DNA from: Ectocarpus siliculosus
Taxonomy: Eukaryota > Sar > Phaeophyceae > Ectocarpales > Ectocarpaceae
Assembly: GCA_000310025.1 (NCBI GenBank)
Contig: FN647938.1
Location: forward strand, 247,109-311,108
Direction of reading: 5' to 3'
DNA length: 64,000 nucleotides
In this document: positions 1-12,200 of the stretch, piece by piece
Layout of the letters: every line of letters begins with the position of its first letter
Position numbering within the stretch: position 1 is the first letter of the stretch
Notes under the pieces: model-generated
Told to the model about the DNA's origin: nothing
What the model saw: the letters and a program-made list of their open reading frames with translations, nothing else
Database searches by the model: none
Program-made: the position numbers and the translations under genes

Positions 1-138
1 GGCTGGTGGTCAATATCTGCTGCTGCTGTTGTTGCTGTACGGGGTGGGCTTGTACAGGGTAGCCCGCAAAGGCTCCCGCAGCGCCAGCATCACGAGCACC
101 GTAAGAGGCCGGCAGAGCAGCACTGGATGGAAGCATTC
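1..138 (-). CDS. Partial exon, Gln/Ala-rich protein of unknown function
   Basis: Read on the minus strand, an open frame runs from a candidate acceptor (ending at 139-140) to the window edge. It translates to a low-complexity stretch rich in Ala, Gly, Ser and Pro, followed by a run of seven Gln near the edge (CAA/CAG/CTG-type repeat at about 15-40). No stop interrupts it. No domain can be named. It is probably an internal exon of a gene lying mostly to the left of the window. A non-coding trinucleotide repeat is the main alternative. Confidence 0.35.
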
Positions 139-934
139 CTAGCAATGACACCACCGCACGGCAGGCCACGGGTCCCACGACGCGAGCATGGAGGGTAGAC
201 ACATGAAGTTAAGAGGTTAGGCGAGTGCGTGCACAGATGCCTGCACCTCTACCAGCCCAGCACTGTAGCACCACCATACAGCCGAGCAGCCAGAAAAGAC
301 TCCGGATTACACGGCAAGGACAACAGGCAGGGCCTGGCCTGGCCTGACCACACCAGTGCAGGCATATGATCACCAACGTACGTACGACGGCAACAACAGG
401 CACAGAGCAGCATCGACACGTGGGACAGCATGAGGGAGGCTGCAACACAAGAGACAGACCAACACACACATGGAGCTGGTGCGGGTGCGGCCGTTGCTAT
501 TTTATTTCCAAAAAAACATCACAGAGAGGGTGAGGGTGAGGCACAGACACAGAGGATGCACGGACGGCTGTCGGGACGGGATCTCACCAGTTATCGTTGT
601 GTGTCGTCTCCTCGTCTTGCCCCAGCGTGCGGGTGCGTGTCGCCGCCTTCAGACGGCTCTCCGCCGCCGTGATTATAGCTGCTTTTATTGGAGAGGGAGG
701 AGAACCTCTTCGGGGACGCTCCGGGCGGTTTCCCGGGGTTTCGATCCGTCTGGATGTTTGGACTGTGGTTCTCTTTTCTAATCCATGGATTGCAAATATT
801 CGCGCCCCCCAACCTCCTCCGGGGCTTGGGGCCCTGGCTATTTGCGTAATCTTGCCACGGAGCCCCCGGGACTGTTGGGTTCCCATGTTCCCAGGGACGT
901 AGCTCAGAGCAGGTGTTCACCAGCTGGTGTGCAG

Positions 935-940
<6 letters not shown>

Positions 941-1001
<61 letters not shown>
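941..1001. repeat. (GA)n microsatellite, about 30 units
   Basis: An uninterrupted GA dinucleotide tract ends 27 bases before the presumed kanadaptin ATG at 1029. It therefore probably lies in the 5' UTR or core promoter. It opens long artificial Arg-Glu and Leu-Ser ORFs on both strands, which should not be taken as genes. Confidence 0.95.
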
Positions 1002-1004
<3 letters not shown>

Positions 1005-1028
1005 CTGCTGCTCCAAGATCACGACAAC

Positions 1029-4000
1029 ATGGAACCTCCCCCGCCCGTACCGGCACCGATAATTGTGGCCGGAACGCGGGCAAAGGAAACTGGCGTCGAT
1101 GGCAACTCCTCCGCAGCAACAGCAGGATCAACTGCGGCTGTCTCACCCCCACTCGATAAGGCGCAGCAATCCGCGCTGGATCCGGCTAAGGATGGCAGTG
1201 CATCCCTTCCACCACCCCCGCCAAAGACCGCAGGTAGTCTTAATGGCGACGGCGTGAAAGCGGTAGCGTCGGGCGGCTACAAACCTCCAAGCTGGGGTTT
1301 GACGGAAGCACCGGGTGCGTCGGGGCTGTCCTTGACCGTGCTCAAGGGCGGGGTCGAGGTCGGCAGCATCTCTCTGGACAACCGCACACATGTTCTGCTT
1401 GGTGAGTCGGGCTTGCTGCACGTTGCTTACGTTGCCTGAAAGGTAATCATGTGTTGTACCTGCTGTGTATCGTGTGTGTCCCCTGTACCAGGGTGGGTAC
1501 CGGATGCCAAAGGTTGCAGAGGGTACCACACCCCCTGCCGATTTCCAAAGCTCGCGTACCTGCAGCAGCACTAATAGCGAAGGTGACGCCGAAAATGGCG
1601 GCGTTGGAACCGTCTCGTTGAGAGCTTCCCGAAACGTATCGTTTGCCCGTGGCATCCTCTTCGTTGTGGAGTGACCGGGCTTTGGAAATCGGTCCAGGGG
1701 GTGTGGTATATTACGACACATTCGCTGCCGGAACCGGGTTTGCACATTGGCAGTATCTCGTACACCTAAAAAGTTTCTGCCAAAGTGTTGCCAAACCTCG
1801 CCGGAACAATGGCGAAGCTGCGCCTCTTTGTACCACTTAGGCATCCAATCCAGTTTGCACGTCCCTCCTGGAGTACGTGTTCGACGCGTTTCTCCTTCCA
1901 CTCTAAGAACGAGTTGGACGTTTGTGCGCTTGACGTCAGTTGTTGACATCTCAGAACACGAATTACAGCCGCACTCTACACCATTTCTAATCTAGTCTCC
2001 AGCATGTGTCTATGGCTTGGCGCTTGAAATAGTTGGCGGTGTAATGCAACATAAAAGTTAAACTTGTATCTTGTATCGGCCATATTCCTTCCGTAACTGT
2101 CGGTCTCTGCAGGCAGGCAGCAGGGTGTCGTGGACGTGTTGCTGGAACACCCGTCCATCTCCAGGAAGCATGCCATTCTTCAGCATGGGCAGAATGGTGA
2201 GGGCTTTCGCAAATTGATCGTTTGATTGCGCCGCGTCTGATCTTTGCTTGTTTCCGCGCTTGATGTTTGAGTGTACAGGCAACGCACCTACCCGTGATGT
2301 GTGCTGTGTTGGAAGTTTTGAGTATAAAAGCTAGAGGTCGTAATGGCTATGGCAAGAAGACAGCTGATATAGGTGCGGGAGAGGGTGCGTGTTGTGGTTG
2401 TAGTGCGTAGCTGTGCTGTTCAAGATGGTGGTAGTTGGTTGAGACCTGGAGACCATTTGGATTCTGTGGGGTTGGTGATCATCGGGTACCCGGGGTGCAC
2501 ACAGCCCTCGCAGGGACGTTTCATGCTGCACATCGTCTTCCCTCCCACAAGTTTCTCTTCCCCGCACTTGTGTATGTGTGTCTGAATATGTAGCTTTAGC
2601 TTCAGACATGTCACCGGCGATCGCTCTGCTGCTTCTTCGTCTACTGCTGTGCTCTCACATGATTGTTTCCTGGTTTGTTTTTTTCCACGATTGGTTTGGT
2701 CCTTTGCTTTTTTTCCCCTCTGGTAGGTGCTCTATTCCTGTTCGACAACGGCAGCACGCACGGGTGCAGCGTCAACAAGAAAAAAATCCCACCCAAGGTG
2801 AGGCGGACCCAACTTTACTTGTCGTGAAGAAGAGGTAAAGCAATAGCTTGGAACGCTTGCAAGTACAACAAGAAGAGAGGGAGCAACATCCACCCACGTT
2901 GTTGTAGTGTGCGTTTCCTAAGAAACATGTGTGCCAGCTGTCGGATACCTGCACCCACCGTTTTGCCAAGCACCAATACCCCTGTCTCGCTTTCCCGTGC
3001 GTGTGAGGCCGTTTTATCTTGTTGTCGTAGTTTAAGATTTTGTATTGAAAGCAGCGTGAAACGCTCGCCTTTTCCCCGCTACTGTATTCTATTTTTTTAT
3101 GTCTTGGACTAACGTTCCGACGGACGGGGCCTACGAAACCACAATGGGACGTAACACCTACTCAATTAATAGGAGTTTCACCGTCTCCATGTGGGTGACG
3201 TGATCAAGTTCGGAGAGTCAACGCGACTGTACGCCTTGGAGGGTCCGGAGGAGCTAAGGCCTGCGGAGTACGAGAGTGACAATCTCGTAAGTGGTTTGCT
3301 GTAGACACAAATGGGGTGTGTTCGTTGTGCCCCTCGTCTGCTCTGGATCTCAGACTACATGAAGGATAGCAGAGCATGGATGTTGTTGTAGCGCCTACCC
3401 GGCGTAGACAGAGGGCGGAATGCAAAGAGAAGGACCATGTCATGAGTTGCTGTTATGCTGCAATAACGGCACCACAATACACACGCGTCGCTCTGTCTAC
3501 ACCCGTTCTCTTTGATCTATACTCCAACTTCGATGCCCGCCATCTTCCCACCCTAACCGTTTTCACGTTGGCGACAGCGTAACTTGCGCCTCGACGCCGG
3601 GCGGAAACAGCTCGCCGCAAAATTGGCCAAAATCAAGGCAGGCGGGGCGGGAGAGGGCGGAGGGAAAGGAGGGGGCGACAGTGGGGAGTACGGCATCAGC
3701 TGGGGTTTCGACGAAGATGCGGTAGCCGAGGAGGAAGACGAGGACGGGGATGGGGCCGAGCGCGACGAAGATGAGGTAGGTGATTTGTTGTTATATTTAC
3801 GGGTGTTGTACAATGTCATGTCAATTGTATTGAAACTCTTTCTGGCCTCTATCCGACTGTCTCTTCTCTGATTTGAATCTTCGAGGCAACAAGCCATGTT
3901 TCTGTGGTTAGATGCCGCACACACTCTCTATTGGGAATGCGTACAATAAGTCTATAGTACATCAAGATCGACGCCGACAATGTGACTTCGTGATACATCT

Positions 4001-7000
4001 TTCCGTAGAGAGTACCATGGTAGGATGAATTGTTGGCCTCGTACCCTTTGGATTAATTTTAGTTGGTGTTCCATAGAGTTTTGATGGTTGCCCTCCCATG
4101 GTCAGACTTGCTTGGTGTCCCTGCAAGACGTTTCAGCAGTTGTTTGCTCGGCAGCAGCCACAGCAGTCACACCAGTCACGGTTTGCCTCTCTGTCCTCTG
4201 AAAGGTTTACGTTTTATGGCTGTTGTGCCCCAAGAGGAATTTGCTCTCGGAGCGCGCTTGATGCGACAAAATGTAACTGGAATTCTCTCCTTGCCCCCCC
4301 CACCTCATCACTTCGATTTTTGTCACGCTCGTCTGTGCACACTGCTGGTGTGTCACGTGACATCGATACGCCTATCGCACGCAGGTGGAACTCCCTGACT
4401 ACCTCAAAACTGAAGCCCAGAAGCGGAGAAGGCGCGACACAAAGTGAGCGAAGTTAACCACGCAGTCATGGGCGCTATAGAGATTTGTCGCTGGCCTGCT
4501 GCTGTTTTGGTCGTGCACGATGACATTGCCCCGTTTGACGGGGGGTGAATTTGTTACATTCAAATTTTTGTGAGAGGTTGACGGACACGATGCTGACCGC
4601 TTTGAGGTCGTGGTGCACGGGAACACGTATGTGCGCTTGTGTTCTCATGTTGTCACTACAATTGCACGTGGTTACTGTCGCGTACGGGTTTCGGTCAATA
4701 TTAGTAAGACGCGTAGCCATGATGCCAAGTACGCCGGGAGGGCGGCCTAGGTCATGGGTGGTGTAACGTATCCTCTTTGAGAAGCCGCTGCTGAGCGTGT
4801 GTAGATATGTGGATAGCGGCATCGAAGAAACGCTGTTGTTGCGGTAGTTTGAAGTACTGCAGTGTTGGACGTGTCGTTCCTTGCCCCCGCCTCTCCCAGC
4901 ATGATGTGTACGCCATTGTTGGTTTTCTGGGTGCGATTGCGACCGTGTTGCCGCTGCTTGACCTCCGCTGCTTCTCTTCTCGTTTGGTTTTGGTGCTGTC
5001 TTACTTGGTTTTGGAAGGATTGGCCTAACGGAAGATAACGTGCACAAGAGAGACGCGAAGCTCTTCGAAAAGCTGCAGCTCAAGCTTACCAAGGTATGTG
5101 CAATGTTCCTCCAAGACCTTCGAGCGCTGCCCGTGATGCTGTTTCATATGCCATCTGTGGCAAGCCCCGCCAGTTGAGCCCAAGGTATGTTTAGTTATGT
5201 AGGTGTTGAATCTTGAACACAACTGCGTGTCCCCCTACACCCCAACCATCCGCCCTTCGCTTTCAGCTTTTTGTAGTTCCATCCCATACATCACACACAC
5301 TTTTGTGTTTTCGCCATGCCCGATATGGTTTTAGAGCATTATTCAGGCGGTGATATGGATGTCATTGCTCTCCATGCTAACCCCAGCCGTAAATTGAAAC
5401 CGATGTATTTTTTTCCCCAGAATACTGTCCTTATTCTTGTGCAAAGCGACACATGACCCTATGCGGATTTCGGCGAATGTGAATTTTGTTCGTGCTTGAG
5501 GACAAACATTTTTTTTTAGCAAAACTTACTAGGAATACAGCTCCATGTTTAGCTTGGCGATGTCTCAACCGATGCAGGGCTCATCATCCATCATCTACAT
5601 GAAGTTGTTCCATCATGTTAGGGTGAGGGTTAGACACTCTAGGTACTGAGGACACGGCGCTTGGCGACAGGTGGAACACCTGTTGACCGAAAACGAGCGC
5701 ATCACTGCGAAGGAGGGCGGGCAGGGGGGACTTACGGAAGGCCAGCAGGCGCAGCTTACGAGGAACGACAAGGCCATCACGGCGGTCAGGCTGCAGGCGA
5801 GCGAGATCGACCCGGTTTACCGCATGTATCGGACAGTACATACAACTCTGGAACCGAGTACTTTCGTCGTACGTGTTCCCGCCTGTGACGAGATCTCGAG
5901 ATGGACACAACTTCGCAAGCAGATTCATACTTGGCTACTCTTGTTGTCGGTGGAGATGTTGCTGTCATGGTTCCATGTGTTATCATCGTGGTTGAAGATA
6001 GATTGGTGCGTCATCGCTGTTTTCATTGTTTCGTTTCGCGAGTCATGACACATGTCGGCGGGATGCAAATTCTGACCGGAATCAGCCAAGTCGCCCTATT
6101 TCTCCTCCTGTAGCAACGTTGACGAGATGTTTGCCATCACTCCCTCATGAAACAAAGCGAGAATGACGCGGGTGACTTATTTCGAGTGTCCTAGATTGCG
6201 AAACCGCGGATTCCTCGGGGCTGCGCCGTTCATCAGCGGGCTTATTTGGTTGGGGTTGGGGGATCAAGTTGCCGTCTTGCATGTGCTTGCTTCCCGACAC
6301 CGACCGCATTACTGTGACCCGACAGATTGAAGAGATCGAGGAGACCATCCGTTCCAAGAACAAGGCGCGAGAGCGAGGCAAAGAGGGGGGAGAGGGAGGT
6401 TCCGGGGGTGAAGAGGGCGGGAGGAAAGCGGGGAGAGGCACAGAGGACGGGGAAGAAGACGACGACTACTACGACCGGCAAGACATGGCGGTTGCTGTTG
6501 TTTTGGCATTCCCGTGTGATATTGAAGTTCATTCAGACGCGGCTTGCGACTTCACGGCCATGAAGAGAGGCGTTCTCTGAAGCTGAAGCTGAGGACGGGG
6601 TGGTTGTGAGGCTGCAGTGCTGAAACCATCAGTGGCCGCCGAGCTGACTACACTAGGGTCCGCTCCGATAAGGAGGGGGGGCAGTTCACCCTTTGTTGCT
6701 GATTTCTGAGCCCTGGCTTTCGTACTACAGCAAACCTTGTACTTCTACATCGCCAATAGTTTGTCAGTCAACTTAGCAGCGATCCCGGCACGGTAGAACT
6801 TTTTCGCAGTCTTTCCTGATGTACTCGTAGCCTGGTCAACCCTGTGTGTCTCCGGGAACGAAGCTATGCCCGAGCATGCTGTTGTGGTACATGCGTGCGC
6901 GTAGACAGGGATCTACGGCACAGGCTGACGAGTGGAATCAAATGCCGGCCTTCATTTCTAAAGGGACACTTTCGCCAACCCCGAAGCCAAAGGTTGCACG

Positions 7001-8410
7001 TCATAACAGGCCACCCGCCTCCAACCTGCTAGAAGAACCGTTGTGTCTCGCTAGCTTGACGGACTGATTTCTGTTCACGAATCGTCTTATCCTTTCATCA
7101 CGTCGCGCAGGACTGCTCCCGTAGTGCCCACCTCGTCGGGAACATCAAAATCAGACCTCGCCTCAAAGAAGGCCGAGATCAAAGCTCGCCGTTTCGGCGC
7201 CAGAGACAAAACCAAAAAGTTGTCTGCCGTGACACCACCAGCAGACGACACTGCGGCGGCAGAGCGTAAGCGCGGGGTTGGCCCGGGGCAGAACGAGGCT
7301 GCGGCTCAAAGCTTGGAGGCACTGACGAGGCGCGGCGAAGCGGTCGTGGAGGATTTGGAAAGGACGCAGGCGGGGTTGGCGGAGTTGGAGGCGGAAGAGG
7401 CGGGAGAGGCAGCGTTAGCGGAAGATGGCGGCGTTGCGGCGGACCCGCTAGACATGTTCATGACCGAAAACCGACGGAAGGAGAGACAACAGGCGATAGT
7501 GAGGCTGACGGCCAAGCGCGAAGCGCTCCGCGAAGAGCAGGCGCTCCTCAAGGTAATGGTGGAAGCGGCGCGCCCGTCCATGCCAACCTTGAAGAAAAGT
7601 CCCGCTCCGGCCGCTGCTACTGCTTCTGTCGCAGCCACCAAGGAGGAGACGGTGCCTGTGCCTGAGACGACAACCCGGGGTTCGGGTTCATCGTCGTCGG
7701 ACCAAGCGGCCGAACCCGACGACAGAAAGGACACACGCGCAGCAGCGGTGGACCGAGAGCACATGCCGGGAGGTGGAGGTTATGGGGAAGCTATGCCTGG
7801 CAGCACCGGCAGCGGGAGCCATGAGAAATACGGCGACGAGGTGGAAAAAACGGCCCCGTCTAGAGCAGTTCTGGCACCAGAAGCTGCTAGTACCCTTGGT
7901 TCAATGCCGTCACCAGTGGCGCCACCCTGCCGCTCCAACGCAATCCCAGAAGCCAGAAAATCGCCTGCTGGCACTGTGGCAAGCGCTGGAACGAGAGAAA
8001 GAGGGGTTGAAAAGGGTCAAGCGGAGACGCGACACCCGGGCGTGAAGGAGGGTAAGGAGGCATCGGGCACGAAGAAAAGGGGTACGCCGGTGGGGACATC
8101 GATGCTTCCCCCCCCGCCCTCGAAACGCCAACAACGAAGAGCAGAAAACTCGAAGGCGGGCCTAGCGGGAGAGAACGACGATGATCCCGTCGAACCCAAG
8201 GCAAAGCGAACGGTTAAAGGGCCTGCAATGCCTCCGCCCTTGGGCAAACCTTCGAAAGTTGGTGGAGGCGTTTCCGTGCCGACGGCGGTCGCACGTGTAG
8301 GGGAAAAGGTTGCCGGGAAAGAGGCCTTGGAAGGGGGAGACGTCGATTGGGTGCCACCAAAAGATGCGCTAGAAAAGATGGCGGCACTCAACCGAAAATT
8401 CGGATACTGA
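1029..8410 (+). CDS. SLC4A1AP: Kanadaptin-like FHA-domain protein (SLC4A1AP orthologue), 10 exons
   Basis: Exons: 1029-1401, 2113-2196, 2727-2797, 3173-3286, 3578-3775, 4385-4443, 5018-5093, 5671-5796, 6326-6477, 7111-8410. Together they make 2,553 nt, exactly 851 codons with the TGA stop, and all phases agree. The product is close in length to human kanadaptin (about 800 aa). Exons 1-4 build a complete FHA domain. Visible marks are the PSWGL entry, the LEHPSISRKHA phosphopeptide-binding loop, the DNGSTHGCSVN turn and the LHVGDVIKFGESTRLY strand. Later exons carry the acidic EEDDDYYDRT segment and the family-type C-terminus WVPP...LNRKFGY. FHA domains bind phosphothreonine. The animal protein is nuclear and was named for binding the AE1 anion exchanger, so an equivalent exchanger partner here is not implied. 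Introns 8 and 9 appear to use GC donors (5797 tentative, 6478 strong). The start is the first ATG after the GA tract. Family identity is confident; exact borders of exon 8 are less so. Confidence 0.88.
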
Positions 8411-8677
8411 TTCAACTGTTTGGATTGAAAGGTGCTCATCAAGTGCGCACCCGCAACATCGTGCTTTGCTGTTGATCTCGGTTTTCGTGGTGTGTCTTGG
8501 AGAAGCGCACACAATAAAGTAATAGAGCGTGTTTTCGTATTTTTGCCTGCGTTTCCAGTGTTCTGGATTAATCGTGGTGCAGCCAACGGCTGTGTGAGTG
8601 TCGGTCGAGGTCTATCTACTCCGGCCATAGGCTTTCGCCAATATAGTTTTCGACGCTATGGGCTACATCGGCAGGCT

Positions 8678-8729
8678 GTGTCTGTTCATCGGGAGGCCGT
8701 GTCTGTTCATCGGGAGGCCGCGTCTGTTT
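8678..8729. repeat. 21-bp tandem repeat, about 2.5 copies
   Basis: Two perfect 21-bp units (8678-8698 and 8699-8719; each begins GTGTCTGTTCATC) are followed by a partial third. They lie in the presumed 3' UTR of the kanadaptin-like gene. Confidence 0.85.
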
Positions 8730-9180
8730 CGGCAGAGGTATCAGCGGTCGGTCGTAGTTGGACGAAATCTACTCATGAGAACGGCAAAAAGGAGGAATCA
8801 GTATCGGAGGTAAGGCACGAGAGAGATCCTCGCAACTACTGTAGTTTAGAGGTCGCACAGAGTCACGGTTCACACAAATGATGTTGATTCAACCTTCTTC
8901 CCAACCCCCCCCCCGCCCAAGATTCTTCTCCCACAGGGACTCATCATAATCGTTACATTCAACCGCCGAGAGAACAACTTCATAGTGAAACTCACCCCCC
9001 TACACACCGCAACTAACGCTGCCGAGGATAGTGGTGGCTCAATTTCGTGCCGCTGTGCATTTCCAACACTTGCTTGACGTCTATTGACCTTAGGCGCAAT
9101 TTCTGAAGAAAGCAGACTTGTTCTTCACATTGCGGGTATTGCCTTAGGATCGGACAAATAAGCTACACCCGCGGGTTGTG

Positions 9181-9218
9181 CTCTCTTGACGGTGTGAAGC
9201 TCTCTTGACGGTGTGAAG
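9181..9218. repeat. 19-bp direct tandem duplication
   Basis: The unit CTCTCTTGACGGTGTGAAG occurs twice in a row (9181-9199, 9200-9218). It lies directly downstream of the stop codon of the minus-strand gene ending at 9224, in its presumed 3' UTR. Confidence 0.9.
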
Positions 9219-9223
9219 CTGGT

Positions 9224-12200
9224 TTAGGTCGGCCTCCTAGGGTCCTCGGTGTGGGTAAGATGCCTCCTGCCCAGCTTCAAGAGCTGGTTCTGCGTGATGT
9301 GCTTGCCATCCACCCGTAGAACATCTTCGATCTTATCCTGCAAGAAGACAGGCAGTAAACACACCAGACAAGTGGCACCGATAGCGAGCGTTAAACTGGC
9401 CTGCACAAACGTTCGCTGAGGATGTTCATTTTTGGCCCTCCTTGAAGACATACATGTAGGTACAAATATCATCAGTATCACGGCGGTCGGGGAGGGTAGT
9501 GGGATACCGACAGGCTGAGCAGATATCGGGAGGAACTTCCTATCCCAGGTTAAAGCGGTGAACTAAAAAGCTGGTCAACACGGCGGTTCAGTTCGTAACC
9601 TCGTAAACCTGACCCTCATGTTCGGGGTTCGAATCTCTCCGGCGTGATGAAACTCGCAAATTGACTTGGGAGCGTTTCGTCATGAACATGCACAAACACG
9701 AGTGAATAGACTGCTAAGCACTTTTCGCGTGGGAACTGAAAGCAAGCACCGCAAGAGGGAAGTGGAACAACACAAACCTGAGTCTTACCTTCGTTAACTC
9801 ATTACCGTCGACAAACTCATACCGAATGGTGAAGGCTGACACCCAGAATGAAGAATAAAGGGGACGATAACACATACACAGGGTGTTTCAAGGGGTGCCA
9901 ACCGGCGGCCAGAGAAAGAGAAAGAGAGCGGCTTGTTTCTCACCGTCAAACCAGGCTGGCGTTCGCAGAGAGCCGATGCTAGAACCTCGGCGATGTTGGA
10001 TTTTGCGTTGCCGTGACCGACCTGTGACGTCATGTTTCATATTGTGTGAGAACCAAGTGGACGAACCCCAACGGAACACGTTCAGGTGTTAGCTCGATCT
10101 GTGGTTACACCGACGGTGCAGTCCTCTGTGAAGGTGTAGCAACAACAGGTCCTAGTTTGACAACCAACGGACGGCGGGTAGATGTTCTTGCCGTTGTCGT
10201 CTTCACACCGTAAGCATTCGGCTTCTTCTGCTGTTCAGTGCAAATATCTCTTATGCTGAAACCAAAGTCGCATGTCGTATGCTACCCTCGGTTGTCGCCA
10301 ACATCGAAAACCTAACGTCCTTTCGTGTGTAGTGATACCGAGTAACCTGAAGGTTGGTGTCCTACTCACAACAGCTTCACAACAGCATTGCTCTCACCAG
10401 AAGCACTGAATCGGCCTTCTCGATCACCCCGGACAGCTCCTCCATATAAAACTTGACGAGGTACGCCTCTTCTGCCACCGGGTCCGTCTGATTTCGCCAT
10501 GGAATTAAGGAAAGGCGCGACAACACATGGGTATATGAGGGCATTGCGTGGACAACGAAGTCAGAGAAGGCCGTGAGAGCGTAGGTCGTACATGTGGCCT
10601 GCGTTGTAACACATATACAATATAACATGACAAGTTTTACGGCCGTCAACCCTTGGACAAAAAGTCCGAGACATGACGCCCAAGTTGAGAAGAGCCCTAC
10701 ATTCGCGAGGGGCTGGTAGGGGAAGGGTACACCGTCTGCAAGTAGAGGTTCACGAACGGTTAGCCTTGCTACGTGCATGTCATTGCCAGCAGCGTGGATA
10801 GCACAGTCGTGCAGTTCCTGTGTAGTTTCCCGTGACCGCTGCAGCACCAATGTCGGCATACAGTGACGATAGGAAGGAAAATACGTTTCATAGGTACCGT
10901 GCTTTCAACTTAGCTGCCCGTTCTCATTGGGCCTTGATTGCTGCCATCCAGGAGGAGTATTTTTCGAAGGATTCTGTTGGCTACGCGATCCCGCGAACGG
11001 CACCAACCCGTGGCATTGCAAAACACGAAACCACGTAACCTCGACGGCACGCAGGGTGTTGCCCGCGACACCGTCCACGTCTTGGCAACTCAACGACCCG
11101 GCCGGCCTCCCCCCTTCTCTCTTGCCTTTTCTGCGTGGTGCTTGCCCTGCCCCTGGCTCCTCTTCTCCCTATTGCTTGTCTCATGTACCCTCCATTCGTC
11201 AATCGGCTCCACAACTTCAGGCACGCTATTTCACAAACAACAACAGCAGTATATAATGGAGACGGTAGGAGGGTCGAGGGCGGGTAGCGGGCATTCAAAA
11301 GCGAAATCAAGGAGACAAGGGTGGTGGGGGGAGACATGCATCAGCACGAGAAAGCTAAGCGCGACACATGCCACATCACATGTCAGCACGAACAGGAACT
11401 TCAAACACACCCCATGCGCGGAATTGACTGCGGCATGGTCTGGTGATCGATAGCACAGTGGGGCAAGTTTTTTTTATGCCCCTTCGGCATGTTTACCACC
11501 GGCGCTGGCTTTGCTACCTCAGCAAAGTTTCCCGAAACACCGCAAAAAGAAGGTCATCGCACATCTAAGGGACCGGCTTTGAACACTCGATTGCTCCACA
11601 ACCAAGCAGTGGGAACCGATCGATACGTCTAAAGAGAGCTCTCAACGTCATCCACGAAACAATCCGTTGAAATATCACTACTTCCATTGCTCAGGGAGCA
11701 TCGAGCTTGATTATTAGTCTTGGGAGGGTCGTTCCATAAAACTAGCAGCGTTATGGTTGTCGGAAGCAGAGCATAAGATTGCACGTGGTGACGATCTTTC
11801 TGGAATTCACCTGCCCTTGGCGACTGATTTGAAGACCTTGGCGTGCTTCTTCGTCACCTCGATCAATACCAGGGATCCCTCTGGCGCCTGCACCACACCA
11901 TAAAAAGACGGCGGGGGGGGGGGGGCAAAAAAAAAGGACAAAGACACCCCGGGTTGCCGCCCTACAAATTGAAACATTCAATTCCCATATGTTCAAACTG
12001 GATGGGGGACCCCTGATGGAAACGGCTTCAGGTCCACACGTGACCCCCTTGACTCCCGAGGGCTGGCAACCTGCAACGCTTGTTCAAACAACAAGCGAGT
12101 CCGGCAGCCAAAGGGGCTGGCCCCTGTTCCCCTTGTCGAGCTAGCCGTACGTCACAGACGATCTAGGCCACCCCACCAACTCTGCAGCTTTCAGTCCGTT

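Larger units (their letters stand above)
8411..9223. other. Convergent intergenic space with two short tandem repeats
   Basis: This is the 813-bp space between the stop of the kanadaptin-like gene (+) and the stop of the next gene (-). It probably holds both 3' UTRs. It contains a 21-bp tandem unit repeated at 8678-8729 and a 19-bp unit repeated at 9181-9218. I see no convincing coding exon. ORFs here are short and low in coding character. Confidence 0.6.

Noticed and set aside
927-1439. 170-aa ORF beginning with an Arg-Glu repeat
   Set aside because: The Arg-Glu part is translation of the GA microsatellite. The real start is the ATG at 1029, and the frame beyond 1401 is intron.
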